DNA of 18,560 nucleotides from Deltaproteobacteria bacterium (GCA_019136325.1 JAGVUJ010000276.1:1-18560), one strand, 5' to 3'; positions 5,871 through 15,580 are shown, numbered from the stretch's first letter. Notes: generated from the letters alone by a model not told the origin. Program-made: numbers and translations.

Positions 5871-7130
5871 GTGGGCAACACTATTACGGAAAAAATTTTA
5901 CTGGCTCATACAAAGCTGAAAAAAATATACGCCGGACAGTTGATCAATGCACGGGTTGATATCGCACTGGGGAATGACGTCACCGCTCCGATAGCCATTC
6001 ATGAATTTTACACGTCGGGCGGGACAAAAGTATTCAATAAAAATAAAGTGGCGCTGGTTCTGGATCACTTCACACCGAATAAAGATATTAATTCGGCACA
6101 GCAATGTAAAACCGTGCGTGAGTTTGCCGCCAAGCAGAAAATAACTCATTTTTATGAAGGCGGACATGTAGGCGTTGAACACGCCTTGCTGCCGGAACAG
6201 GGTATCGTTCTGCCGGGCGACCTGATCGTCGGCGCGGACAGCCACACCTGCACTTACGGAGCGTTGGGAGCATTTGCCACAGGCGTGGGCAGCACCGATC
6301 TGGCGGCGGTCATGCTCACGGGCGAGCTTTGGTTCAAAGTTCCGCCATCGATCAAATTCGTCATTAACGGCAAATTACGGAAATGGGTTTCCGGCAAAGA
6401 TTTGATTTTGCACATCATCGGACGCATCGGTGTGGACGGCGCCCTTTATCAGGCGATGGAGTTCACCGGAGACACCATCGGGAAACTGCCCATGGCCGAC
6501 AGACTTTCGATGGCCAATATGGCGATCGAAGCCGGAGCAAAAAACGGCATTTTCGCTCCCGATAACATTACGGAAGAATACGTTAAGAAAAGAGCCAGGC
6601 GCGATTACAAATTCTACTTTTCCGACGACGATGCCGTCTATGCCGACGTCCTGGAAATCGACGCCGCGAATATCGAGCCGCAGGTGGCCTTCCCCCATCT
6701 GCCGTCCAACACCAGAGGAATCAGCAAAGCAGGCCGGGTGAAAATTGATCAGGCCCTGATCGGATCCTGCACGAACGGCCGGATTGAAGACTTGAGGATT
6801 GCCGCCCGGGTTCTGAAAAATCGCAACGCGGCAAAAGACGTACGATTGATTATTGTCCCGGCAACTCCGGAAATTTATAAGGCGGCTCTGAAAGAAGGAT
6901 TGATTGAGACTTTTATGAAAGCCGGAGCCGTCATCAGTCCGCCGTCATGCGGCGCCTGTCTGGGCGGTCACATGGGAATTCTGGCGGCCGGAGAAAGAGC
7001 GGTCGCAACAACGAACCGAAACTTCATCGGCCGGATGGGACATCCGAAAAGTGAAGTTTATCTGGTGAATCCGGCCGTGGCAGCCGCTTCCGCCGTGCTG
7101 GGAAGAATTGCTTCTCCGGAAGAATTGTAA
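5871..7130 (+). CDS. leuC: 3-isopropylmalate dehydratase large subunit
   Basis: This 419-residue aconitase-family protein, with LeuD, isomerises 2- to 3-isopropylmalate. The three [4Fe-4S] cysteines are Cys300 (GSCTNGR) and Cys360/Cys363 (PPSCGACLG). [21 protein letters not shown] is a family hallmark. At about 420 residues it is the shorter LeuC type found in archaea, Thermotoga and many deltaproteobacteria, rather than the enterobacterial form of about 466 residues. The start is GTG with AAGGAGAG upstream. It lies 51 nt after leuA. Confidence 0.96.
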   Translation: MGNTITEKILLAHTKLKKIYAGQLINARVDIALGNDVTAPIAIHEFYTSGGTKVFNKNKVALVLDHFTPNKDINSAQQCKTVREFAAKQKITHFYEGGHVGVEHALLPEQGIVLPGDLIVGADSHTCTYGALGAFATGVGSTDLAAVMLTGELWFKVPPSIKFVINGKLRKWVSGKDLILHIIGRIGVDGALYQAMEFTGDTIGKLPMADRLSMANMAIEAGAKNGIFAPDNITEEYVKKRARRDYKFYFSDDDAVYADVLEIDAANIEPQVAFPHLPSNTRGISKAGRVKIDQALIGSCTNGRIEDLRIAARVLKNRNAAKDVRLIIVPATPEIYKAALKEGLIETFMKAGAVISPPSCGACLGGHMGILAAGERAVATTNRNFIGRMGHPKSEVYLVNPAVAAASAVLGRIASPEEL

Positions 7131-7136
7131 ACTCGT

Positions 7137-7286
7137 CCCGCTGGCCAAGTCCAGCGGGATCATTTCCAGTCCCGATCAATCGGGATGGGATAATTCGGCT
7201 AAAAAACTTCAATGCGCGTTGCTTTTGAAGTTTAAGCCTCATTACGACCCGCAAGCTTCAGCGCACTTTGTTTCTGAAGTTGGGTC
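7137..7286 (+). repeat. Structured leuC-leuD spacer: four hairpins, two from a duplicated unit
   Basis: Four inverted repeats follow the leuC stop. They are CCCGCTGG/CCAGCGGG (7137-7158), TCCCGAT/ATCGGGA (7170-7185), AAACTTCAA/TTGAAGTTT (7204-7233) and GACCC...CTTCAG/CTGAAG...GGGTC (7246-7286). The last two share a diverged unit of about 40 nt, (A/G)CTTCA-GCGC-TT-TGAAGTT-CTCATTA, implying tandem duplication. CTCATTA recurs a third time near 7296. None is followed by a T run that would end transcription before leuD. Confidence 0.7.
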
Positions 7287-7317
7287 TCATTAAGTCTCAT
7301 TAAAAAGGATTTTTACC

Positions 7318-7815
7318 ATGATATTCAAAGGAAGAGTTTGGAAATTCGGAGACAATATTGACACGGACGCGATTATTCCGGCGCGTTATCTGACGACATC
7401 CGATCCTAAAGAACTGGCGGCTCACTGCATGGAAGACGCCGATCCGGATTTTGTCGCCAAGATGAACCCCGGCGACATTATTCTGGGCGGGGAAAACTTC
7501 GGGTGCGGCTCTTCACGAGAACACGCACCCATTTCAATAAAGGCAGCCGGCGTTTCCTGTGTCATCGCCAAGAGTTTCGCCCGTATTTTTTACCGCAACT
7601 CCTTCAACATGGGGCTGCCCATTTTCGAATCCCGCGAACTGGCGGACGCGGTTGCAGAGGGAGAGGAAATCCGCGTGGACAGCGCCGCGGGAACGATAAC
7701 CGTCACCGGTTCCAACCAGACCTTCCGGATCAATCCGATTCCTCCTTTCATGGAAGAGCTGATTGCCGACGGCGGTTTGATGAAACATATTGTCAGGGAA
7801 AGAGAGAGCAAATGA
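7318..7815 (+). CDS. leuD: 3-isopropylmalate dehydratase small subunit
   Basis: This 165-residue swivel-domain subunit matches the short LeuD type that partners the LeuC type encoded upstream. Visible motifs are [15 protein letters not shown] (residues 11-25), [15 protein letters not shown] (the substrate-recognition loop) and [19 protein letters not shown]. The ATG follows AAGGA. The gene is separated from leuC by the hairpin-rich spacer, and its stop overlaps the leuB start as ATGA, which indicates translational coupling. Confidence 0.97.
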   Translation: MIFKGRVWKFGDNIDTDAIIPARYLTTSDPKELAAHCMEDADPDFVAKMNPGDIILGGENFGCGSSREHAPISIKAAGVSCVIAKSFARIFYRNSFNMGLPIFESRELADAVAEGEEIRVDSAAGTITVTGSNQTFRINPIPPFMEELIADGGLMKHIVRERESK

Positions 7816-8906
7816 AGAAAGAGTGTTTTAAAATTGCCGTTTTTGCCGGTGACGGCATCGGCCGGGAAATCATGAAAGAAGCGCTGAAAATTATAAAAAT
7901 CATCTCCGACGATAAGAACATTAATTTTCAACTCCATGAGGGACTTGCCGGCGGCTGCGCTTACGATCATTTCGGCACGCCGCTGCCCGATTCCAGCCTT
8001 CAACTTGCCCGGCAAAGCGACGCCGTTTTACTGGGAGCCGTTGGCGGACCGCAATGGGAACATCTGGATTACAGTATCCGGCCGGAAAGAGCGCTTCTGG
8101 GATTGCGCGGCAGCCTGGGCATTTATGCCAACTTACGACCGATTGTCGCTTTCGATGAACTTCTGGATGCCTCCCCCCTGAAAAGATCCATTGTGCAGGG
8201 CATCGATATTATGATTGTCCGCGAATTGACCGGCGATGTCTATTTCGGCAAACCACGCGGCATCAAACAAGGGAAAAACGGGAAACGCAAGGGTACCAAC
8301 ACCCTGGTTTATACCGAGGATGAAATTCGCCGGATTGCCGTTCGCGCCTTTGAAATCGCCCGTACGCGAAAGAAGAATCTTCTTTCGGTGGACAAAGCCA
8401 ATATTCTGGAAACCATGGAACTGTGGCGCGATGTGGTCACTGACGTCGGCCGGAGCTATCCGGATGTAACGCTGCAACATATGTATGTCGACAACTGCGC
8501 TCTGCAGCTTATCCGCAACCCGGCTCAGTTTGACGTCATTGTCACAACCAATTTATTCGGCGACATATTAAGCGATGAAGCCGCCATGCTGACCGGCTCC
8601 ATCGGCATGCTTCCATCGGCCAGCCTGGGGAAAAAATCCGCCTTATATGAACCGATTCATGGATCGGCACCGGACATAGCCGGTCAGAACGTGGCCAATC
8701 CGCTGGCCATGATTCTTTCGGTGGCGTTGATGCTTCGTTATTCCCTGTCCATGCCCGCTGAAGCCCAACTGATCGAGAACGCCGTCACTGAAACACTGAA
8801 AGAAGGATTCAGAACACGGGATATCCATCAACCGGATAAAAAGCTTGTCAGCACCGCGGAAATGGGCGATCATGTCGCAGAAAATCTCCGCAGATTTCTG
8901 AATTAA
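7812..8906 (+). CDS. leuB: 3-isopropylmalate dehydrogenase
   Basis: This 364-residue NAD-dependent decarboxylating dehydrogenase makes 2-oxoisocaproate (4-methyl-2-oxopentanoate). The N-terminal [13 protein letters not shown], the substrate motif [13 protein letters not shown], the metal-site segment [15 protein letters not shown] and the cofactor segment [13 protein letters not shown] identify it. The ATG overlapping the leuD stop gives the expected N-terminus; the open frame extending upstream is only the leuD shadow. No terminator follows, so the next gene may be cotranscribed. Confidence 0.96.
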   Translation: MKKECFKIAVFAGDGIGREIMKEALKIIKIISDDKNINFQLHEGLAGGCAYDHFGTPLPDSSLQLARQSDAVLLGAVGGPQWEHLDYSIRPERALLGLRGSLGIYANLRPIVAFDELLDASPLKRSIVQGIDIMIVRELTGDVYFGKPRGIKQGKNGKRKGTNTLVYTEDEIRRIAVRAFEIARTRKKNLLSVDKANILETMELWRDVVTDVGRSYPDVTLQHMYVDNCALQLIRNPAQFDVIVTTNLFGDILSDEAAMLTGSIGMLPSASLGKKSALYEPIHGSAPDIAGQNVANPLAMILSVALMLRYSLSMPAEAQLIENAVTETLKEGFRTRDIHQPDKKLVSTAEMGDHVAENLRRFLN

Positions 8907-8951
8907 AAAAAGACAAACGCGGTTGCAGGCAATCATCGCAGGGTGAAGGAA

Positions 8952-9572
8952 ATGGGATCTGTTGTTTTTCTGGAAAAAATATTCATGGAGCCTCCCCGCG
9001 AAAAAATATATCAACGTCTCGGCTACAAAAAAAGAACAACCACGCTCTCATCCGGCCAGCAAAAGCAAACGGATCTTTTCATCCGGGAAGCGGCTTCTGT
9101 CATTGCTCTCCGGGGGGTTTTCTTACGCCTGCCCATTGTTCATCATGACGGAAAAACAATTTTTTTGTCGGAAAACATTCAACTCAGCAGCGAGAAGCTG
9201 TCTGTGTTTCTACGCGACTGCCGCGAAGCTGTCCTGATGGGCGCAACGGCAGGCAACGCCGTTATGGAAGCCATCAGGGAAAAAACGCGCCAGGATGACC
9301 TGGCAGCGGCGGTTGTTTACGACGCCACCGCCAGTGAAATGACAGATGCGACGCTGGACTGGATTATGAATTATTTAAACGGGCTTCTTCGCCGTGAAGG
9401 AAAATCCCTTTTGCCGCGACGTTTTTCCGCAGGCTATGCCGATTTCAGCCTGGAAAATCAAAAAATAATTTACGACATACTGCAGATGGAAAAAATCGAT
9501 GTAAAAATCAATCCAAGCTATCTGCTTTTACCCGAAAAATCGGTCACCGCCGTCGGCGGCATATGCGGATAA
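8952..9572 (+). CDS. Stand-alone methionine synthase reactivation-domain protein (Met_synt_B12 type)
   Basis: The product is about 206 residues. It resembles the C-terminal activation domain of cobalamin-dependent MetH, with the family-like ending LLPEKSVTAVGGI and the central RRFSAGYADFSLENQKIIYDIL (the RxxPGYxD region that binds S-adenosylmethionine in MetH). The domain re-methylates oxidised cob(II)alamin using SAM and reduced flavodoxin or ferredoxin. The metH gene at 12420 lacks this domain, so this protein very probably acts on it in trans, as in the Thermotoga-type split enzyme. The ATG at 8952 is preceded by GGGTGA; a GTG at 8943 is an alternative start. It follows leuB by about 45 nt with no terminator. 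Confidence 0.8.
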   Translation: MGSVVFLEKIFMEPPREKIYQRLGYKKRTTTLSSGQQKQTDLFIREAASVIALRGVFLRLPIVHHDGKTIFLSENIQLSSEKLSVFLRDCREAVLMGATAGNAVMEAIREKTRQDDLAAAVVYDATASEMTDATLDWIMNYLNGLLRREGKSLLPRRFSAGYADFSLENQKIIYDILQMEKIDVKINPSYLLLPEKSVTAVGGICG

Positions 9573-9638
9573 AAGCCGATATTGAATCGATCGATTTTTT
9601 TATTCTTCGATTCCGTACCTCACTCTGACTATTATCGG

Positions 9639-9667
9639 TTGACACACTAACGATAAAATTTTATAGT
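9639..9667 (+). promoter_or_regulatory. Promoter of the REC-PAS-HD-GYP regulator gene
   Basis: A perfect -35 TTGACA (9639-9644), a 17-nt spacer and a -10 TATAGT (9662-9667) lie about 100 nt before the regulator ATG. Just upstream, AATCGATCGATT followed by seven T (near 9585-9600) is a weak terminator-like palindrome that may end the leu transcript. The regulator therefore probably has its own transcription unit. Confidence 0.7.
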
Positions 9668-9767
9668 TCAAAATCAATGAAAGCTGCATGTCACAATCAA
9701 TAACGCATTGCATGGAAGAAACTTGATTTCAAACCCTTTCCCCCAGTTTTATCCGGCATGGTAAGTT

Positions 9768-12326
9768 ATGGAGAACAATACGGTATCCAAATTCGATAAA
9801 CAACAAACTCTTCATGTGTTAATCTTGGACGATTCTGAAGATGATGCAATGCTCATCGTCCGCGAACTTAGAAAAGGCGGGTACAAACCCGTGTATGACA
9901 GGATCGAAAGCGCAACCGCCCTGCAAAAAGCCCTGCAGGAAAAACCATGGGACATCATTCTTTGTGATTACAGCATGCCGGGTTTTAATGCTCCGGCGGC
10001 AATCAATCTGTTAAAAAAATCCAAGACAGATATTCCCATCATCATTGTATCCGGAACGGTCGGTGAAGAAACAGCCATCGAATGCATGCGTTTGGGCGCT
10101 CAGGATTATGTGATGAAAACCAACCTGTCCCGTCTTTGTCCGGCTATCGGAAGAGAGATCGAGGAAACAAAAAACAGACGAAATCGAAACATTGCCGAGG
10201 AAAAACTCCGGCAGAGTGAAGAAAAATACCGCAATATTCTTGAACATATGCAGGAAGGGTATTTTGAAGTCGATCTGGCCGGCAACTTTATTTTTCTGAA
10301 CGATACGGTGTGCAGAGCCCTGGGTTATTCTCGCGATGAACTCATCGGAATGAATAATCGTCAATATACGGATGAAAAAGAATTAAAGAAGATTTTTCAG
10401 GCATACAACGACGTTTATACCACCGGCAAACCGATTCAAGAACTAACCTGGATTGTTCACCAGAAAAACGGCGGGAAAAGATATATTGCCGGCTCTGTTT
10501 CCTTAAAGAAAGATGAAGCCGGAAAGCCAATCGGATTTACCGGAATGGTCCGGGATGTCACCGAGCAAAAACAGATTGAAGAAAAATTACGGGAAGAGGA
10601 ACGCAGATTCAGAACCCTTGCGGATCAATCGTCGGATATGATTCTGCTGGTCAATCGAAAAGGCATTATCACTTATGAAAACAAAGCTGTTCATAAGATT
10701 TTGGGATACCAGCCGGAGGAAAGAATCGGAGCTAACGCTTCGGACAATATTCATCCGGATGATCTGAAAAACAATATCGAAGAATTCAGGAAAATATTCA
10801 GAGATGCAAACGCTCCTGTTTTACGAACGGAAGTTCGTATCCGTCACAGAGACGGTAGCTGGCGCACATTTGAAGAAGTGGCCAGCAGCCTTTCCCGGGA
10901 TCATTTTGTTGAACTGGTCATTATAAACTTGCGCGACATCACCGAACGCAAGCGTTTTGAAGAGGCTTTAAGAAAAAGCGAGCTGATGTTCCGCAGTCTC
11001 TTCCAAAACAATCCGGTGGGCGTTTTCCTGCTGAAAGACAGAAAATTTCTGGAAGTAAATCCGGCACTCTGCAAAATGACCGGATATGCGCCGGAGGAAC
11101 TGATCGGGCAATCCGTCAGTGTCGGCTACAGCTCTGATCAGGAATTTGAACGCGCGGGCAAAATACTTTACAAACAAGTCCTGGAAAAAGGTTCCGGGTT
11201 TACCGAGGCCCGCCTGAAACGCAAGACCGGTGAAATTTTCGAAGCGTTGTTATACATTGCCCCCGTCGATCCACAGGACAGCTCGCTGGGATATGAAGGA
11301 GCCATGCTCGATATCACCGAACGCAAAAAAACAGAAAATGCTCTCCGCGAAAGCGAACGGAAATACCGCAATATCTTTGAAAATGCCATGGAAGGCATTT
11401 ATCAGGCAACCAATGAAGGGGATTTTATAACAGTCAATACCGCTTTCGCCCGGATGGCCGGATATGAATCTCCGGAAGATTTGATTGAATCCATCAGGAA
11501 TATTTCGACCCAGCTTTATGTTCATCCGGAAGACCGGGAACGATTTCTGGAAATCAGAAAGACGAAAGGGTTTGTGGATAATTTTGAGGTTGAATTCTAC
11601 AAAAAGGATGGAAGCACTTTCTGGGTCGTTATCAATGCCCGGGCCGTCAAGGATGAGGCCGGAAACGCTTTGTATACGGAGGGGCTTATCGAAGATATTA
11701 CGCTTCGAAAACGAGCGGAAGAAAATCTTCGAGAGAGTCTTGAAAGACTGAAGAAAGCGGTAAACACCACCATTCAAGTCCTGGTGTCCGCCCTGGAAGT
11801 AAGAGATCCCTACACCGCCGGACACCAGTCCCGGTCAGCGGATCTGGCCTGCGCCATCGCCGCAGAGATGGGATTGTCTCAGGAAAAGATCGATGGAATC
11901 CGCATGGCGGGCGTGATTCATGATATCGGGAAAATATCCATCCCGGTCGAAATACTGTCCAAACCATCGAAGCTGACAAATCTTGAATTTTCTCTGATCA
12001 AAGAACATTCCCAGAGCGGATTCGAGATGCTTAAGGATATCGATTCCCCCTGGCCGCTGGCGGAAATTGTTCAGCAGCATCATGAACGCATCAATGGAAG
12101 CGGTTATCCGAAAAATCTGAAAGGAGATGAAATTCTTCTCGAAGCCCGCATTCTTACTGTTGCCGACGTTGTGGAGGCCATGGCTTCCCACCGTCCCTAT
12201 CGCGCCTCGCTGGGCATCGAAACCGCTCTGGAAGAAATCGAAAAAAACAAAGGCATTCTTTATGATGAAGCCGTTGCCGACGCCTGCCTGACATTATTCC
12301 GTGAAAAAGGCTATGTTCTCGAATAA
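9768..12326 (+). CDS. Response regulator with four PAS domains and HD-GYP output
   Basis: The 852-residue protein begins with a receiver domain (about 14-135) with acidic pair Asp21/Asp22, phosphoacceptor Asp67 (LCDYSMPG), Ser95 and Lys117. Four PAS/PAC modules follow at about 148-265, 275-395, 400-518 and 525-645, each introduced by SEEKYRNI-like text and closed by DITERK-like text. A C-terminal HD-GYP domain (from about 665) carries HDIGKISIP (His718-Asp719), HHERINGSGYP (His771-His772, Gly779-Tyr-Pro) and HRPYR. The usual Asp of HHExxDGxGYP is Asn here, a known variation. It has no membrane segment, so it is a cytoplasmic multi-sensor, predicted to hydrolyse cyclic di-GMP. No histidine kinase gene is nearby; the partner is unknown. 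Confidence 0.9.
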   Translation: MENNTVSKFDKQQTLHVLILDDSEDDAMLIVRELRKGGYKPVYDRIESATALQKALQEKPWDIILCDYSMPGFNAPAAINLLKKSKTDIPIIIVSGTVGEETAIECMRLGAQDYVMKTNLSRLCPAIGREIEETKNRRNRNIAEEKLRQSEEKYRNILEHMQEGYFEVDLAGNFIFLNDTVCRALGYSRDELIGMNNRQYTDEKELKKIFQAYNDVYTTGKPIQELTWIVHQKNGGKRYIAGSVSLKKDEAGKPIGFTGMVRDVTEQKQIEEKLREEERRFRTLADQSSDMILLVNRKGIITYENKAVHKILGYQPEERIGANASDNIHPDDLKNNIEEFRKIFRDANAPVLRTEVRIRHRDGSWRTFEEVASSLSRDHFVELVIINLRDITERKRFEEALRKSELMFRSLFQNNPVGVFLLKDRKFLEVNPALCKMTGYAPEELIGQSVSVGYSSDQEFERAGKILYKQVLEKGSGFTEARLKRKTGEIFEALLYIAPVDPQDSSLGYEGAMLDITERKKTENALRESERKYRNIFENAMEGIYQATNEGDFITVNTAFARMAGYESPEDLIESIRNISTQLYVHPEDRERFLEIRKTKGFVDNFEVEFYKKDGSTFWVVINARAVKDEAGNALYTEGLIEDITLRKRAEENLRESLERLKKAVNTTIQVLVSALEVRDPYTAGHQSRSADLACAIAAEMGLSQEKIDGIRMAGVIHDIGKISIPVEILSKPSKLTNLEFSLIKEHSQSGFEMLKDIDSPWPLAEIVQQHHERINGSGYPKNLKGDEILLEARILTVADVVEAMASHRPYRASLGIETALEEIEKNKGILYDEAVADACLTLFREKGYVLE

Positions 12327-12352
12327 CACCCGTTCCGGCCATGAAATGAAAT

Positions 12353-12381
12353 TTGCAGAAAAGGAATCATTGAGGTATAAG
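12353..12381 (+). promoter_or_regulatory. Candidate promoter upstream of metH
   Basis: TTGCAG (12353-12358), 17 nt, then TATAAG (12376-12381) form a candidate sigma-70 promoter in the 93-nt gap before metH. The -10 is good and the -35 poor. No riboswitch (SAM, SAH or cobalamin) fits in this short leader. Confidence 0.4.
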
Positions 12382-12419
12382 AGCTTCAAAATCTGACAGC
12401 TTGTGTTTCGGGGGATAAC

Positions 12420-14834
12420 GTGGCTGAACTTGTGAATGTAAAAAATCTTTTAACTGAAAAAATTATCATTCTGGACGGGGCTACCGGAACCGAACTGCAG
12501 AAAAGGGGCCTGCCGTCGGGGGTTTCTCCGGAAATCTGGTGTCTGGAAAATTCCGGAATTATCGCCGATGTTCACACGTCTTACATTAAAGCGGGTGCGC
12601 AGGTCGTTTACACCTGTACTTTCGGAGCCAACCGTTTTAAGCTCAAACAACATGACGCAAAGCAAGACGTTTATGCCATTAATCTCGAACTTGCCCGGCT
12701 GGCGAAAAAAACCTGCGGCAACAAAGCGCTTGTTGCCGGAGATATCGGGCCGACCGGCCTGTTTGTCGAGCCTTTCGGGCCGCTGACGTTTGAAGAGGCC
12801 GTCAATGCGTTCAAAGAACAGGCGCGCGGATTAATCGACGGCGGATGCGATCTAATCGTTATCGAAACCATGATTGACATTCAGGAAGCGCGCGCCGCCC
12901 TGCTGGCCGTCAAAGAAATTACCGATATTTTCACGGTGGTTTCCATGACGTATGAAAAGGACGGTCATACATTGGGAGGAACGCCTCCCCGGAGCGCCCT
13001 GATCACCCTGCAGAGTCTGGGCGCGGACGCCGTGGGCTGCAACTGCTCTGCCGGACCCGAACAAATGGTTGATTTCATCGCGGCCATGAAGCCTTTCGCC
13101 ACCGTGCCGCTTGTGGCGAAACCCAATGCCGGCATGCCCCGTCTTGACGGCGGTATAACCATCTTTGAAATGAACGCAAAAACCTTTGCCGATTTCAGTG
13201 TCAAACTGGCGGCTGCAGGCGCCAATATGCTGGGCGGCTGCTGCGGAACCACACCGGAACACATCCGGGCGTTGAAAGGTTCAGTGGCGCGGAAGAAACC
13301 CGTTTTACCTGTCGTCAAATCGATCTCCGCCCTCAGTTCGGCGCGCCGATTCCTGGACATTCGAGAAAACGATCCCCTTTACGTTGTCGGTGAACGAATC
13401 AATCCTACGGGTAAAAAAGCCCTGCAACAGGAGCTAATGGAAGGCAAACTATCCATCATCCGGCAGATGGCCCAGGAGCAGGAAATCCAGGGCGCCGCTC
13501 TGCTGGATGTCAACGTCGGTCAGCCCGGCATTGATGAAGTCCAAACCATTAAAAATGTGATCGCTCTTCTTTCCGCCTCCAGCGGTCTGCCGCTGGTCAT
13601 CGACTCCTCCCGGATCGAAACCATTGAAGCCGCGTTGCGTCTCTATCCCGGAAGAATGATGATCAATTCCATTTCCGGAGAAAAGGAAAAGCTGGACAAA
13701 CTCTTGCCATTGGCTGCCAAATACGGAGCGATGTTTATTCTGTTGCCGCTGACCGGTGGCGAAGTTCCCCGCACAGCGAAAAAACGACAGGCGGTCATCG
13801 AAAATATCTTCCGTAAGGCGCAGAAATTCGGATTTACCAAAAATGATTTTGTGGTTGACGGACTGACCATGGCCATCGCTTCCGACCCCGGTGCCGCCCG
13901 GGAAACGCTCGCAACCATCGACTGGTGCAAAACAATCTTCCGATGCAAAACGATTCTCGGTCTTTCCAATGTTTCCTTCGGTATGCCGGCCCGCCCCTGG
14001 ATTAACGCCGCATTCCTGGCGATGGCTCAATACTGCGGCCTCACGATGGCCATTGCCAATCCGGCCAGCGTCGAATTTATGAATGTCAACAAAGCCGGAG
14101 ATGCCCTGACGGCCAGGGAAAAGGCTTCCTTCCTTTTTATCAACCATTTTTCCCGGCAGGAACCCGTTTCCGCCCCGGTGACCGCGGCATCAGCGCCGTC
14201 GGAAGAAAAGGTGGGACAGGCCATCACGGCAGGAGACAAAGACGGCATCACCGCGCTGATTGACCAGGCGATGATATCGGGGAAAACGGCGTCCCAGCTG
14301 GTTGACGATTACATGATTCCGGCTATTGTGCGCGTGGGCGATCTTTACGAGAAGAAAGTTTATTTTCTGCCGCAACTTATGGCGGCGGCTGAAACCATGA
14401 AAAAAGCGTTGTCTCATCTCGATCCGCACTTGAAAAAAGAGACGGCCGTCAACAAAGGGAAGATTCTTTTGGCCACCGTTCGCGGCGATATTCATGATAT
14501 CGGGAAAAACATCGTCGCTCTGCTTCTGCGAAATTACGGTTATCATGTGATTGACCTCGGCAAAGACATCTCCGACCAGAGCATTGTTGACGCGGCAAAA
14601 AAAGAAAAACCGGACATCATCGGCCTTTCCGCCCTGATGACCACAACCATGATCAACATGAAGGACATCATCCATCTGGCCCGTGCTCAAAACATCCGGA
14701 CGGATTTTCTTATCGGCGGCGCGGTCGTCACCGATCATTACGCGCAATCCATCGGAGCGTTCTATGCCCGGGACGGCGTGGAGGCGGTCAAAGTGGTTGA
14801 GAAATTAGTCAAAAAAATCCGTATTGAAAAATGA
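12420..14834 (+). CDS. metH: Cobalamin-dependent methionine synthase lacking the reactivation domain
   Basis: The 804-residue enzyme transfers methyl from methyltetrahydrofolate through cobalamin to homocysteine. The homocysteine domain (about 1-290) has DGATGTELQKRG and zinc ligands Cys209 (CNCSAGP), Cys274 and Cys275 (GGCCGTTPEH). The pterin-binding domain (about 315-580) begins VVGERINPTGKKAL. The cobalamin module (about 600-804) has the cap helices and the axial-ligand motif GDIHDIGKN with His692. It ends after the Rossmann fold (IGGAVVTDHYAQSIGAF), about 400 residues shorter than the E. coli enzyme. The missing activation domain is encoded at 8952-9572. The start is GTG after GGGGGAT. 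Its stop overlaps the next ATG (ATGA). Confidence 0.95.
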   Translation: MAELVNVKNLLTEKIIILDGATGTELQKRGLPSGVSPEIWCLENSGIIADVHTSYIKAGAQVVYTCTFGANRFKLKQHDAKQDVYAINLELARLAKKTCGNKALVAGDIGPTGLFVEPFGPLTFEEAVNAFKEQARGLIDGGCDLIVIETMIDIQEARAALLAVKEITDIFTVVSMTYEKDGHTLGGTPPRSALITLQSLGADAVGCNCSAGPEQMVDFIAAMKPFATVPLVAKPNAGMPRLDGGITIFEMNAKTFADFSVKLAAAGANMLGGCCGTTPEHIRALKGSVARKKPVLPVVKSISALSSARRFLDIRENDPLYVVGERINPTGKKALQQELMEGKLSIIRQMAQEQEIQGAALLDVNVGQPGIDEVQTIKNVIALLSASSGLPLVIDSSRIETIEAALRLYPGRMMINSISGEKEKLDKLLPLAAKYGAMFILLPLTGGEVPRTAKKRQAVIENIFRKAQKFGFTKNDFVVDGLTMAIASDPGAARETLATIDWCKTIFRCKTILGLSNVSFGMPARPWINAAFLAMAQYCGLTMAIANPASVEFMNVNKAGDALTAREKASFLFINHFSRQEPVSAPVTAASAPSEEKVGQAITAGDKDGITALIDQAMISGKTASQLVDDYMIPAIVRVGDLYEKKVYFLPQLMAAAETMKKALSHLDPHLKKETAVNKGKILLATVRGDIHDIGKNIVALLLRNYGYHVIDLGKDISDQSIVDAAKKEKPDIIGLSALMTTTMINMKDIIHLARAQNIRTDFLIGGAVVTDHYAQSIGAFYARDGVEAVKVVEKLVKKIRIEK

Positions 14835-15556
14835 ACATCAATCTTCGCCATAAACAAACGGTGATTCTGTCGGCTTTGTTCTTTTCGGTGATGCTCCATC
14901 TTACCGCCGCCGCCTTGATCGCTTTTGATTTATCCGGTGCTCCCGCTGCGTCTGATGATGTCAATGTTTTGCACACGGTTTTGGTTTCGCCCGATCATGA
15001 AAAGAAGAACGTCGTCACGGAGACACGTGGCTGTTCGGAGCAAACCGCACCGGCACATCCACGCCCTGTCAGGGCGGCAATAGAGATTGAATCACCGGCC
15101 GACACTCCGAATAACATTCAAATATTGCAAACCACAACGAGCGCCGCCGTTGATCAGGCAACGGCCGAAGGATCTGAAAAATTCACTTCCGCTGCGGACG
15201 AAAAATCCCCGGAGTGGCAAAGCCGTCCGGTCAATGCGACGGTTGATCAAACGTATCATTCCGGTCCCGCCGTAGCTTACCCGCTGTACAGAGAAAACTC
15301 ACCGCCTGTTTACCCGGAAATCGCCCGTCTGCGCGGGTATGAAGGCATTGTTCTGATCTTCGCGGAAATTTTACCGAATGGACGGGTGGGCGAAATCAAA
15401 ATACGGAAATCGTCGGGATACGCCATTTTGGACCAATCGGCGCTTCAGGCGATCAAACCCTGGAAATTCGAACCCGCCAGGAAAGCGGGTAATCCGTTTA
15501 CGGCCTGGGTGGAATTGCCGATTAAATTCATACTGAAAAATCATTCTCAATCATAA
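14831..15556 (+). CDS. TonB-like energy transducer
   Basis: The 241-residue protein has one N-terminal membrane segment (about 11-32), a 120-residue low-complexity periplasmic linker, and a C-terminal TonB domain (about 157-236). The latter contains PVYPEIARLRGYEGIVLI, then LPNGRVGEIKIRKSSGY and IKPWKFEPAR. TonB proteins couple the proton motive force, through ExbB/ExbD, to outer-membrane receptors. No exbB, exbD or receptor gene is in the window. The start overlaps the metH stop, so it is likely coexpressed with a cobalamin enzyme; a link to B12 uptake is only inference. The linker is poorer in Pro-Lys repeats than classical TonB. Confidence 0.85.
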   Translation: MNINLRHKQTVILSALFFSVMLHLTAAALIAFDLSGAPAASDDVNVLHTVLVSPDHEKKNVVTETRGCSEQTAPAHPRPVRAAIEIESPADTPNNIQILQTTTSAAVDQATAEGSEKFTSAADEKSPEWQSRPVNATVDQTYHSGPAVAYPLYRENSPPVYPEIARLRGYEGIVLIFAEILPNGRVGEIKIRKSSGYAILDQSALQAIKPWKFEPARKAGNPFTAWVELPIKFILKNHSQS

Positions 15557-15580
15557 GCTTCATGCGACGGAGGAATAGCA

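Noticed and set aside
12327..12419. Cobalamin, SAM or SAH riboswitch ahead of metH
   Set aside because: The gap is 93 nt, too short for a cobalamin riboswitch, and no conserved core of the others is visible.
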